Shown piece by piece: positions 1 through 9,983 of a stretch of 64,000 nt of DNA. The notes under the pieces are model-generated. The model was not told the origin of the DNA. It saw only the letters and a program-made list of their open reading frames with translations, and made no database searches. The first letter of the stretch is position 1. Each line of letters begins with the position of its first letter. Origin of the DNA: Auriscalpium vulgare (Eukaryota; Basidiomycota; Agaricomycetes; Russulales; Auriscalpiaceae); NCBI GenBank assembly GCA_019915015.1, contig JAHBBC010000039.1, forward strand, positions 1-64,000, in the 5' to 3' direction. A program made the position numbers and the translations under genes.

Positions 1-179
1 AACTATTGGTACGGTGATACACTGTAGAAATATTTAAAGACATCGCTGCGTGCGCAATATCCATCACAATCCGGTGCAGCCTCTCTTGCGCTTCCCTCTT
101 GGCGAAAGATTAGCGGATGACCGAACGCATTGCAGAATTACTGAGCTCCCCTACCTCTTTGCGCCTTTTCTGATGCCCT

Positions 180-1348
180 TCATTCACCGACTCGAAGCTC
201 CATGGTACAAGCCCAGGTCATGAATTTCAACCACGCGCTCTTGAACATCGGATGATAGTCTTGACTGTTATCTGCGAGGACCGGACAACACCCGTCGCTG
301 CGACGGGGATGTCGATGGCCTCAGGCTGGAACTCGCCATGGGCCTGCATTGCCGGCCGGTATCCTCTAGCGTGTAGATCGTCTAGGTCGAGGGGAGGGGT
401 CTTCTTCCTCTCGAACTGCTGGAATGCGCACCAGCGGCCGACGATGCACAGCGCCCACATGTACTCTTGAGCGGGTTGCTCGTGAAAAGCAAACTGCACC
501 TGCTGGACGACCTGGGGCATCATGGCCTCCACTTGTTTGAGAGCTGCGGTGCGCTCCTCATTTTCGTCGAGCACTGTCAGCGCTGTCCAGGTTTGAGGCT
601 TGATCTCTACCACGCACACTACCACACGCTGCTGTCGTCGCCTTACGATGGCGAAGTCTGTCACGCGGTGGAAGGAATCTTCGTCGACATAAAGCTCGTT
701 CTCCTTTCGCGGAGGCTTTGAACTCGTGGACTTGTTTAGTGGGGTCTGATGGTGTGTCCAAGGACGAAAACCGCATCTTCCTCGGCCACCACAAGGTATT
801 GCTCAACGGCCATATCGATGTCCTCCGATTGGCCGTTGAGATCGAGGAAAGACAATTCGGTATGGGGTTCATCTTTGTCGCGATGAAAGCGAACTGCGGG
901 TACGCCGGAGGGCTTTCACTGTCGTACACACGTGAGCCTTAAAGATGATGATTGAGCCAGAGAATTGACTGACATCCGACAACGTCCAGGTCCGCAACTT
1001 CTTCGTCAACCATCATGCCTACTACATGATCACCGCCAGCGCTTCTCTCGCCATCGTCAAACGCATTCGGAGCGCTCTGCCATTGTCCAGCGACTTCCCG
1101 TCTCTCTGGGAGCGCGCAAACAAAGGCGTCTGGGGGGCCACATTGAAGTGTCCACCCGGAGCACGATGGAGTCCTGTGAGGTACGTGAGGGATACGCAGT
1201 GTCCCTCGTACCAGTACTCCTCACGCTCGCTTTGAAGTGCGTCTTCGAATGCCAAACTCACTTGCTCGAGGACGTCGGCCTTCGTTGTCGTCACAGTGTC
1301 GTTCACAGGCCATGTTGCCTGCCACGCGTTATCGTCCTTGTAGGCCAT
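180..1348 (-). pseudogene. Family A copy 1, decayed (putative PD-(D/E)XK-like protein)
   Basis: This is a degraded relative of the gene at 15690-16827. From the ATG at 1348 the minus strand gives a block with FEDALQSEREE and LTYLTGLHR, matching FEDALQSEREE and LSYLTGLYR of the better copy. Further on come TDFAIVRRR, VVEIKP and MMPQVVQQVQFAF, and the end FMTWACTMEL matches FMKWARSMEL. These blocks lie in at least three frames separated by stops, notably around 930-1020 and 750-770, so one intact protein cannot be read. The D...ExK arrangement (DF then VEIK) followed by a Q-containing helix resembles a PD-(D/E)XK nuclease core; that is inference from motif shape only. It faces away from family B copy 1, which starts 467 bp to the right. 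It is more similar to the fragment at 19230-19640 than to the 15.7 kb copy. Confidence 0.6.
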
Positions 1349-1773
1349 GGTGAGGGTCGCCAAAGGATGAGATCGAGTCACGGAATAGTGCTGAAAACTG
1401 AGGGGGCCAAGGGCAAGCTTGGTTTGGGTTCGTGGGTTCCATCTTAAAATATCGTCGGACGAACAGCTTGGCTATCGCATTGTCTTCGCACGCGAAGCAA
1501 CGGACGGAGAAACCATGCTCCTGTAACCGCGGACCCATTGTCTCGACCATACAGAGTAAGCGGTCTGTACATTGTGAACTCTCATCGATCTCGCTCGTTG
1601 CATGCTGCATGTTAGATAACATGCACAATACAGAGCACTAGCCGTTTCTGCTATGGTAGAAGTATTCTGATAAGTTTTGAATGCGATGCTTGGCACCGGG
1701 GCGCGTGGAAACGGCCAGCTATGTAGGCCTACCAAACAATGCAGGTAGAGGAATGGGCGCTTAGCGGCACACA

Positions 1774-1779
1774 TATAAG
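1774..1779 (+). promoter_or_regulatory. TATA box of family B copy 1
   Basis: A TATAAG element lies 42 bp before the ATG, in a block (TATAAGGGTCG...GTTCGGTTCCAC...TACTGTC-ATG) that is conserved ahead of all three plus-strand family B copies. Confidence 0.5.
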
Positions 1780-1815
1780 GGTCGACGCGAGGAAGTTCGG
1801 TTCCACTTTACTGTC

Positions 1816-2571
1816 ATGAGCGACTCCGACTCCGACTCTTCCACCTCAACTGTTATCCAAAATCCTCCCCACGGTGCCCTGTTCTTTCCCCAAGATGGCA
1901 GAAGGGACCTGATTTACACGCGTGAGGTGCGTCTGTCTGCTTGCAACATCGCGTCGCCGCGCTGAGTTCTCGCCGCAGGACCACGCGTTCTTTTTCTCGC
2001 AACAACAGCCTCTCAGCGACCTCCCGCGCTACCTGTGGGACGACACCAAGCGCTCCATCACGCCCCCTGTCCTCCATCTTGGGTGGATGCTCGATCACGA
2101 CGCCGCCATGCAGTACACTCAGCTCTATCTCCCGAGAAGATCTTGTGCTCGACGATCGACTTCGATATCCCAGCCCCCCCCGATGTGTATAGGACGTTGT
2201 GTCGCGTGGGATGGGCAACAGCGATCATGAAGCATCTCGGCTTGCCACGATTCCCGAAGGATGCAGTCTGCGTTGTCCCTATGTCTGACGGCAAAGGCAA
2301 GAAGGGACTCGGGTTTTCGCTTGGCACGAACCACCGGGGCATCGTGCCGGCGAAGTTCCACGCGCAGCTGCAAGAAGTTATCGCGAAGGATCAGCCGCTG
2401 CGGTGGTACTTGGACTGCATGCACTGGCAGTGGGCCCCGCGGCGCGCCGACGGGCGTCTTGTGGCAGGTGCGTAGATTTGTCTTTTCGCAGTGAAAGGGG
2501 GCCACTGAAGAAGCTTATCTTCGACAGCGAAAGTATCCACTTCGGCGCCCACGCCCACTAAGGTGACGTGA
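1816..2571 (+). pseudogene. Family B copy P1, frameshifted
   Basis: First of three tandem copies of an unrecognised family. Exons are 1816-1926, 1979-2467 and 2528-2571, with a phase-0 first intron after the conserved YTRE and a phase-1 second intron, the same layout as every other copy. The start (MSDSDSDSSTSTV), LHLGWMLDHD, HLGLPRFPKD, SLGTNHRGIV and HWQWAPRR blocks are all present. Compared with copy P3, one base is missing in the variable segment after TQLYLPR, so the reading frame runs into a stop at 2228 while the C-terminal half continues in another frame. A one-base sequencing error cannot be excluded. No function is known to me. Confidence 0.65.
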
Positions 2572-2817
2572 GTACTAGTACTCAGTCGCGGTCGGATATT
2601 GTCATCGTTGCTCTCGTTTTGTCATTGTTATCTCGCTGTCCTATGTACTTGTTTTCTTTCTAATGAATGTGTTGTTATGACTGGACTTAACCCAGCTGGC
2701 GAAACGTTAACGCAGCAAGTATAAAAACTGATGACGGCCACATCATTTATGTACATAGGGTGTTATAAGTAGCACGGGTTCGGCGAACACCGCGGTATAT
2801 TATCAGTCTCCGGTACA

Positions 2818-2825
2818 TATATAAG
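2818..2825 (+). promoter_or_regulatory. TATA box of family B copy P2
   Basis: TATATAAG lies 44 bp before the ATG, inside the block conserved ahead of the plus-strand copies. Confidence 0.5.
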
Positions 2826-2861
2826 GGTCGCCGCGAGGGCGTTCGGTTCCACGTTACTGTC

Positions 2862-3612
2862 ATGAGCGACTCCGACTCCGACTCTTCCGCCTCAACTGTT
2901 ATGCAAATTCCTCCCCACCTGTTCCTTCCCCAAGATGGCAGAAGGGACCTGATTTACACGCGTGAGGTTGCGTCTGTGTTGCTTGCAACATCGCGTCGCC
3001 GCGCTGATTCTCGCCGCAGGACCACGACTTGTTTTTCTTGCAACAACAGCCGCTCAGCGACCTCCCGCACTACCTGTGGGACAACGTCAAGTCCCCCATC
3101 ACGCCCCCTGTCCTCCACCTAGGGTGGATGCTTGACGACGACGCCGTCATGCAATACACCCAGCTACACCTCCCGCACATGGTTTTGTGCACGACGACGG
3201 GCAACGAGCCGCCGACCCCAGTCCGTACAGAACACTATGTGGTGTGAGCTGGGCGGAAGCGCTTTTCAAGCATCTCGGCTTGCCACGATTCCCGAAGGAT
3301 GCGGTTCGTGTGGTCCCCATGTCTGACGGCAAAGGCAAGGCCGCGTTCGGTCTGTCGCTAGGCACGAACCACCGCGGCATCGTGCCGGAGAAGTACCACG
3401 CGCAGCTGCAAGAAGCCATCGCAAAGGACCAACCGCTGCGGTGGTACTTGGACTACTTGCACTGGCAGTGGGCTCCGCGGCGCGCCAACGGGCGCCTTGT
3501 GCCAGGTGTGTAGCTTCGTCTTTTTGCAATGAAGGAGGACCACTAAAGCTACTCTTTGACAGCCAGAGTATGCACCTCTGCACCCATGCCCACGTCCAAA
3601 AAGGTGACGTGA
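2862..3612 (+). pseudogene. Family B copy P2, frameshifted
   Basis: Second tandem copy. Exons by homology are 2862-2966, 3020-3505 and 3563-3612. The variable segment after LPHMVLCTT is four bases shorter than in copy P3, which breaks the frame; the first frame stops at 3245. The first intron also has a damaged donor (GTTGCG against GTGCGT in P1 and P3), caused by one inserted T. The C-terminal half (HLGLPRFPKDAVRVV, SLGTNHRGIVPEKYH, HWQWAPRR) is well preserved. It begins 1046 bp after P1 and 1026 bp before P3, so the locus is a tandem array of a unit of about 1.03 kb. Confidence 0.65.
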
Positions 3613-3843
3613 GTACTCAACAGTCGCGGTCGGATGTTGTCATCGTTGCTCTCGTCTTGTCATTGTTATCCCGCTATCCTGTGTACTGGTTTTCACTTTC
3701 TAATGAATGTGGTGATACGACTGTACTTGTCCCAGCTGGCGAAACGTTAACGCAGCAAGTAGGAACACTGATGACGGCCACATCGTTTATGTTACATAGG
3801 GTATAAGTAGCACGGGTTCGGCGAACACCGAGCCTCGGGTACA

Positions 3844-3851
3844 TATATAAG
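3844..3851 (+). promoter_or_regulatory. TATA box of family B copy P3
   Basis: TATATAAG lies 44 bp before the ATG of the intact third copy; the block to the ATG is almost identical to that of P2. Confidence 0.5.
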
Positions 3852-3887
3852 GGTCGCCGCGAGGGCGTTCGGTTCCACGTTACTGTC

Positions 3888-4634
3888 ATGAGCGACTCCG
3901 ACTCCGACTCTTCCGCCTCGACTGTTATCCAAATTCCTCCACACCTGTTCCTTCCCCAAGATGGCAGAAGGGACCTGATTTACACGCGTGAGGTGCGTCT
4001 GTTTGCTTGCAACATCGCGTCGCCGCGCTGAGTTCTCGCCGCAGGACCACGAGTTCTTTTTCTTGCAACAACAGCCTCTCAACGACCTCCCACACTACCT
4101 GTGGGACAACGTCAAGTCCCCCATTAGACCCCCACTTCTCCACCTAGGGTGGATGCTCGACTACGACACCGTCATGCACTACACTCAGTTGAACCTCCCG
4201 CACATGATCTTGTGCTCGACGAAGGACTTCAGCGAGCCAATGACTCCCAGTGCGGAGAGAACACTCTGTGGCGTGAACTGGGCGGAAGCGCTCATGAAGC
4301 ATCTCGGCTTGCCACGATTCCCGAAGGATGCGGTCCGCGTTGTCGTGATGTCTGACGGCAAAGGCAAGGCCAAATTCGGCCTTTCGCTAGGCACGAACCA
4401 TCGCGGCATCGTGCCGGAGAAGTACCACGCGCGGCTGCAAGAAGCCATCGCGAAGGACCAGCCGCTGCGGTGGTACTTGGACTGCATGCACTGGCAGTGG
4501 GCCCCGCGGCGCGCCGACGGGCGCCTTGTGGCAGGTGCGTCAATTCGTCTTTTCGCAATGAAAGAGGGCCACTGATCTCAATTTCGACAGCGAGCGTATC
4601 TACTTCTACATTACGTCCACGTCCGCTAAGGTGA
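3888..4634 (+). CDS. Family B copy P3, intact hypothetical protein (212 aa)
   Basis: The only intact member of the plus-strand array. Exons 3888-3992, 4045-4534 and 4591-4634 join in frame to 212 residues. Residues 1-35 are a Ser/Asp-rich start and a QDGRRDLIYTRE block. The middle holds LHLGWMLDYD and a variable loop. The C-terminal half has HLGLPRFPKD, MSDGKGK, SLGTNHRGIV and WYLDCMHWQWAPRR. No signal peptide or membrane segment is visible. Exon 2 is exactly 490 nt, as in two minus-strand copies (14331-15065 and 18388-19119). A TATA box and a well-placed ATG support expression. I do not recognise the family; the charged and Trp-rich C-terminus gives no clear fold. Confidence 0.75.
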
Positions 4635-5836
4635 CGTGAGTATCGAACAGTCGCGATCGGAGTAATCATCGTTGCTCTCGTTTGTTTGATGTTATCCCGC
4701 TATCGCTTTGTGTACTAATTTTCACGTTCAGTAGCAATGGTACGACTACTCACTTGCCCCTGTTGATCTGGCGAAGCGCGGGTCGGATTTTGGGGAAGCA
4801 TGTGAGCGCTTGAGCACTAACAGGAAGATGGTCTGAGCACTTGATTATCAACGCAGCATCCATGCCTGGCGAGACATACTAGTTCAACCTAAGTCCTTGG
4901 ACTGGAGCAAAGCAACAAACTAGCGCATACGTGGACATTGCGGGCTGCAAAGGCCCATATCTCAACTATACTGATCCTTTGCGCAACAGATGGCGGGCAC
5001 AACTTCGTCCCGAGAGCTCCTCCTTACCCTCTCTCCGAGGGGTCATGGTAGCAGAGACACGGGTGTGGAGGTCTGCGCAATTATCCCCACCGTTATACTA
5101 ATTCACGGTGGCATCGGCGCACGGACAAATGACAGGCGGCGGGGCAATATGGTTTGGCCACAGGCATTCTCGGAGGGTGACTAGCTCAGCGGCTGATCGA
5201 GAAGAACGCGGGGATACGAAAACAACTACGATACAACCATGAGAAGTGGCGCGCCTGCAAGCCCCAGCGAACGGACGAAGTCTTTGTTACCATTTCGTGG
5301 AAGGAGAAAAGGCGAATCCTTTCAAGGTTATTTTGAAATTAAAGCCGTTTCATGCTCAGCCTGAGGCCTACCATGCGGGCAGGCGTGACTCATGGCCTAG
5401 TCCCAGTCGCGGGGGCTTGTCACCTTGCAGAGAAGACAAGGATATCAGGTTGATCGCACCGGCGAAAAGAATGCTTCAAGTTACCTTTACAGGACTGTTG
5501 TCGCAAGGGGTTAACTGTGGCCATGCCTCGTGGCGTCTTGATGTCATCCCGTCAAAATGTATACCGATGTGAGGGGGAACGATCCCAGGGTTTAGATGTG
5601 ACTCTGCATCATCATGCCGCAATTGGGAGAGAATCGTCGCAAACAATAGCGCCAGCGCTTGGGCCGTAAGGCCACCAGCGGCACTGTTGTTTGTGTGGCG
5701 TCACATACCAGATCACCTATAAAAATCGCTTCAGTAACACAACAACGCTCCAGCGACATCATTACTCCCCCCGCACGCTTCAAGCCCCTAGATTTCGCCC
5801 CATTCAATATCGCAGCTCAAGATACAACATCCACCA
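4635..5836. other. Intergenic region without supported gene
   Basis: Only short reading frames are present and none has a recognisable motif or consistent splice layout. The first 100 bases repeat the 3' flank of the family B copies. The right end carries the promoter of the C2H2 gene. Confidence 0.5.
5718..5726 (+). promoter_or_regulatory. TATA box of the C2H2 gene
   Basis: TATAAAAAT lies 119 bp upstream of the ATG at 5837, which would leave a 5' UTR of roughly 85-90 nt. Confidence 0.45.
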
Positions 5837-7327
5837 ATGGTTGCACCCTCTAATCGCCACCGACAATGCGAAATGTGCTCAAAGACTCTCAACCGGTGGC
5901 AGGACGTGGGAAGGCACATGTTAAGCAAGCATCTCGGCGGCAGCGTCCACCCCTGCGTCCCAGGTTGCCCAAAGAAATACAAGAGACACGACGTGCTGCA
6001 ACGCCACGAAAAAGGTTGCGATTTCTGGCAGATGAAGCACGGTGGTATGAAGACGAGCCGCAAACAAACGGCGGCGCAGCGCGAGACGGCGGAGCCAGAC
6101 GTAGTGAAGGGACAGGTAAAGAGAAAAAGAAGTGAGACGCCCAGTCTGAGGTTTAGTGAGTGAAGCTGACGATGGGTACCACAGGGATTGCGAGAAGACT
6201 AGGATCCTCGTCTCCCGAAGCAAGCAGCAGTGACTGCAGCACAGCCCCGGCGAGCTACAAACGAACGGCGGCGCAGCGCGAGGCGGCGGAGCGAGACGTA
6301 GTGAAGGGACAGATAAAGAAAAAAAGAAGTGAGACGCCCAGCCTGAGGTTCAGCGAGTGAAGCTGACGATGAGGACCGCAGGGAATGTGAGAAGAATAGA
6401 ATCCTCGTCTCCCGAAGCAAGCAGCAGTGACTGCAGCACAACCCCGGCGATCCGCCAACTTCGAACGGCGGCGCAGCGCGAGGCGGCGGAGCCAGACGTA
6501 GTGAAGGGACAGTTCAAGAAAAAGAGAAGTGAGACGCCCAGCCTGAGGTTTAGCGAGTGAAATTGACGATGAGGACCGCAGGGAATGTGATAAGAATAGA
6601 ATCCTCGTCTCCCGAACCCGAAGCAAGGAGCACAACGCCAGCGCGAGAGCAGGCAGACTCGACGCCGACCTGTAAACCTGTTGAGGCCGTTTCTGTACCT
6701 CCAGAAACGGGCCCCAGCTCGGCTCCTGCGCGACACCGACCTCCGGAGCAGCCTTTTCAGTACAGATTTGTGTCTCCCTTGACAGGCCCGCAGCCGCAGC
6801 CTACCAAGGCTACCAAGAAGGCTACCAAGCAGGCTACCGAGCAGGCTACCAAGCAGGCTACCAAGCAGGCTACCAAGGCTACCAAGCAGGCGCTACCGCC
6901 AAGGACACCAGTGATCGCTGCGGAAGAAGGGGCTGCGAAAGAGCAGAGACAAATCGAGAAGAAGCGAAAACGGGCTGTGGCCGTGCCAGCACAAACATCT
7001 CTCCTCGCACCGGGACCGTCACAGCCGCAGACCGTGTGGCCGAACAGCCTAGAAAACGAGACGCGCATCTTCGAGGAGAATCTGCGGGCCCTTGTGGAAG
7101 AAGTCCGCAACTCGTATTCCAGGAAACGTCCCAGATTGGTGGACCCATCGCCATCGCAGACCTCGATCGATCTGAACGAAATATCACTCATCAAGCGAGA
7201 GTCTCCCATCCCCACGATGCCGGCAGAGGACACTGTGCCAGGCCTTCTACTTATGAAACGGAGTCCGTCCATTGAGCAAGTTGGGGAGGTATACATTCGA
7301 CACCGACAGTACCCGCCTATGCTATGA
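5837..7327 (+). CDS. C2H2-type zinc finger protein with tandemly repeated exons
   Basis: Exons 5837-6131, 6185-6328, 6382-6528 and 6582-7327 join in one frame through three near-identical 53-nt introns (GTGAGACGCCC...GACGATG...GCAG/ACAG). Exon 1 follows a good start context (CCACCAATGG). It encodes two zinc-finger-like segments at about residues 12-60: a CEMC...HMLSKH finger and a second CVPGC...HEKGC finger ending in Cys. Exons 2 and 3 are tandem copies of a block SSSPEASSSDCST...TAAQREAAE...VVKGQ ending in basic KKKR, a possible nuclear localisation signal. The last exon has a Lys/Ala/Thr/Gln repeat near residues 270-300, then an acidic-serine tail (LIKRESPIP, LLMKRSPSIE). Likely a nuclear DNA-binding or adaptor protein; its target is unknown. 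Family not recognised beyond the fingers. Confidence 0.7.
6132..6581 (+). repeat. Tandem exon-intron repeat, unit about 197-200 bp
   Basis: The 53-nt intron plus the following exon of 144-147 nt is repeated in tandem, with the third intron opening into the last exon. Both the splice sites and the coding block are conserved between units, so each duplication added a spliceable in-frame exon (phase 1 on both sides). Confidence 0.75.
6801..6893 (+). repeat. Coding minisatellite encoding ATKQ-type repeats
   Basis: Imperfect tandem 12-base units of the form GCTACCAAGCAG, with two 9-base variants, encode a run of Ala-Thr-Lys-Gln repeats inside the last exon of the C2H2 gene. Confidence 0.75.
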
Positions 7328-7720
7328 TTATATGATATGAGTAAGACAATTTCAGGCAACACATATGCAGCGCGCTCGACCTTTTTTGGAAAGCTGCCGC
7401 GGACAGTACATTCAACGCATTGTGGCTTGCGAGGGTAAGATGTCCTAAACATACGATGAGAAAGGAACACAAACAGACAAAGACTTGAACCATGTCACCC
7501 TTTCGCGGGTAACCGGAGTTTGATGCTCGTCGGGGAGTGAAAGGGAGAACAAACGCACAACACCTTCACGCGTGGCAGCCACCAGCTGTAAAGGTGTGGT
7601 TGAGAGAGAGAGATATGGAATAGGACACAATAAAAGACGACGGACCATGTCTCTCCTCTCCATCCTCCTCATCGCACACAGTTCTCATCGCGAACCTATC
7701 CAGCCACTCCCTCCGCAGAC

Positions 7721-8086
7721 ATGCCCGACACTCTCGCATCCCTGCCGCCAAAATTCTCCCGAGCAGCTCAGCGCGAGCTCAGCATCGCGAAATCGCGAAA
7801 GACACGAGCCAGCACTCGTTTCGAACGAAAGACGCACTCCAACGCATGCCGCTTTTGCGGGAAACAGAGCAGTCGCCTAAAGCATGGAAAGCGAACGACG
7901 TGTTTGATGAAACTCGTGAAGCAGGGGGCCTTGTCGGACATGGCAGGAGGGTGCGCGGAAGCAGATTGGGAGCATGATGCAATTGGAGGTGGTGGGATGG
8001 ACGAGCAGGAAGCGGAGAGCAAATGCGATGAACAAGGGGCGGACAACATAGAGAGCGTCACGGTCGCCGAGGAAGAAAAGGACTGA
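7721..8086 (+). CDS. Small hypothetical protein with a Cys/His cluster
   Basis: A single-exon frame of 121 codons beginning MPDTLASLPPK. The N-terminal half is basic and carries CRFCGKQSSRLKHGKRTTC at about residues 44-62, a C-x2-C...H...C arrangement that could bind one zinc ion. The C-terminal third is acidic (VAEEEKD end). There is no membrane segment or signal peptide. It follows the C2H2 gene on the same strand by about 390 bp. I do not recognise the family, and a chance frame cannot be ruled out. Confidence 0.4.
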   Translation: MPDTLASLPPKFSRAAQRELSIAKSRKTRASTRFERKTHSNACRFCGKQSSRLKHGKRTTCLMKLVKQGALSDMAGGCAEADWEHDAIGGGGMDEQEAESKCDEQGADNIESVTVAEEEKD

Positions 8087-8485
8087 ATCAGCGGAGCAGG
8101 CCCAGAGTTATAGACGATGCGTGTCGGCATATATCAAAGGACAGTATGAGTAGATTTGCACTTGGGAGTGTTGCTTCCGACGACATGCACGATGTAGAGG
8201 AATCTGAGAGGATAACTTTGCAGGCTCGGACGTGTGATGGACATATGCATAGTTGCAGGAAGAAAGGAGCACAGCCTGAGGACGCGCGCTAACGTGGCCG
8301 CGCATGATACCCTTCCGCCACTCTTCAATCTGACCGTTGACGTGGACTCCGGTTCACCCTTTCCAAGAGTGTCTATCCGATCTGTCTGTCGCGTCCTGGT
8401 AACCATTGCCTTTGATCATCGAGAGTCGTCCAGACTACTTATAGCGGCGTGGCATGGTCTGCTCGAAGCTTTACGTCCGTCCGCA

Positions 8486-8730
8486 GTGAGCGACACAGAT
8501 TCTTTAACCTCCACCGTCATTCCAGTGCGAAATTGCGCGACTCATTCGCCCAAGGCCCGCCGGAGAAGTGGTTCTTGGAGACTTGGACTGCTATGTCTGG
8601 CGGTGGGCGCCCGTCGCCGTGGAGGTTGCTATGCAGGTGCGCGGTCTCAGACGTTCTCTACCACGTCGTCCACTCATGCGCGTTTGTATTTTAGTCGCGG
8701 CAGTTCAAAAGCGCACCAGGCGGACGGCAT
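8486..8730 (+). pseudogene. Family B remnant with large internal deletion
   Basis: The sequence starts SDTDSLTSTVIPVR, matching the family B N-terminus, and then jumps directly to KLRDSFAQGPPEKWFLE, which belongs to the C-terminal third (KLRDFFAQGQPEKWFLD in the minus-strand copies). About 130 codons are missing in between, and the reading frame changes again near the Trp-rich end. The start codon position reads GTG instead of ATG. It most resembles the minus-strand type of family B, but lies on the plus strand. Confidence 0.65.
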
Positions 8731-9088
8731 TGCCGAAATCTAATTTGAAACTGCTAGTCGTCAATTGACTGTCCGGCACGACTTGAAAACCCGGCCGACG
8801 ACTTGCTCGGAGGCCGTCCCCCATCCATCCCGACCCTTCATTTGCTTAAATGCTTGTGGCATTGTTCCACACCCACTGACTGTCGTTCGCGCGCTGAAAA
8901 TCACAGGGTGAGGATACAAATAGGCTCGAGAGACTGGAGTCCGATTGCGCCAATCAAGCACCCCCAGGCGGTTTCATAATGCAGGCCGGTCTAGTATACG
9001 CTGCATAAGAATCGGCCACCTGGGTGCGTTCTCTTCATCCGCTCTCCTTTTTCACCCCATCATCACTATACCATACACACATTTCATC

Positions 9089-9983
9089 ATGCTCGCAAAC
9101 CCTCTTTCCCAGTTCTCGTCAGCTTCTCCTGCACTTGTCGGCCAGTCAATCATCACCCCGAAGCCTTCCTGGGTCCTTCCCGACTCCGAGGCCATGCGCA
9201 CTAGGTTGCGTATAGGCCTGCAAGATCTGCAGGTTTCGCAGAAGAGTGCTCGAAGCCGTGTGAAGTGGGCGGGTCGCCGTGCCATCTGTAAGTGCCGCTC
9301 GCATCTTTCCTCTCTTTCGGAGCTGACGACTCGAGATAGACGAAGTGCTCTCCTACCGCCAGCAGCGCACGACGGCGCCCGTCGTTCAGATTCCCGTCCC
9401 CCGCGTCGTCATCGATTCCCCAGAACTTCCGACCTATGATACCTACGGGCGATCGGTCCACGTCCCCCGATCAGTCTTGCAACCCAAGAAGGTCGTGAAG
9501 ATCTCCGATAGCGACGTCACCGGCCACCTCGACGTCCATGAGGCAGCCCGGCGGGCTGGGAAGAGTGTCGTCTCTGAGACCGCCCGCTTCCCTATTCGTC
9601 CGACGGACGACGCGGTCCTCGACGCTCTCACCGATGCCCCCAAGTACCCGATGCGGCGGCCGCCCGTGCGCCGCATGTTCCCGTCTTTCCTACCCCGATA
9701 TCGCCACGAAGAGCCGTCGCCTGCACCCACCATCCGACAACTCCCTGCCCTGATTCCAGATACAGACAGCGATAGCCTCTACGCGAGCGATTCAGACGAC
9801 GAGGTGGACTCCCTGTCGACCGTCCGCCCGGATAACGTGCTCGTCAACATGGCCGGCATCGGGAGCGGCCACTCACTCGTCGGGCGTGCGCCCTGCGAGC
9901 GCATCATTCAGTCCTCTTCGCTCAAGGGACGCCGGGGCAACAAGGGCCTCGGTATCTGGGACGCGTTCTCCTGGTCTGACTGA
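9089..9983 (+). CDS. Hypothetical protein, 280 aa, two exons
   Basis: Exons 9089-9287 and 9340-9983 are joined through a 52-nt intron with a GTAAGT donor and a CTGAC branch site; the frame is open throughout. The protein begins MLANPLSQFSSAS. It has a short helical stretch (residues 35-66, RLRIGLQDLQVSQKSARSR) and a Pro-rich centre. An acidic patch follows (residues 185-205, DTDSDSLYASDSDDEVD), and the tail is GLGIWDAFSW. No signal peptide or membrane segment is seen. It looks largely disordered. Such small proteins are common in Agaricomycetes, but I cannot name a family. Confidence 0.65.

Noticed and set aside
1816..4634. Three tandem family B copies as an assembly artefact
   Set aside because: The copies differ at many positions, including introns, loop length and the donor site of P2, so they are real paralogues.
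5246..5572. 108-codon frame between family B and the C2H2 gene
   Set aside because: No motif, no promoter and no similarity to neighbours.
6160..6360. Separate small genes beginning with GTG inside the C2H2 locus
   Set aside because: Each is an exon of the same gene; the apparent stop and GTG start lie inside a 53-nt intron with good splice signals.
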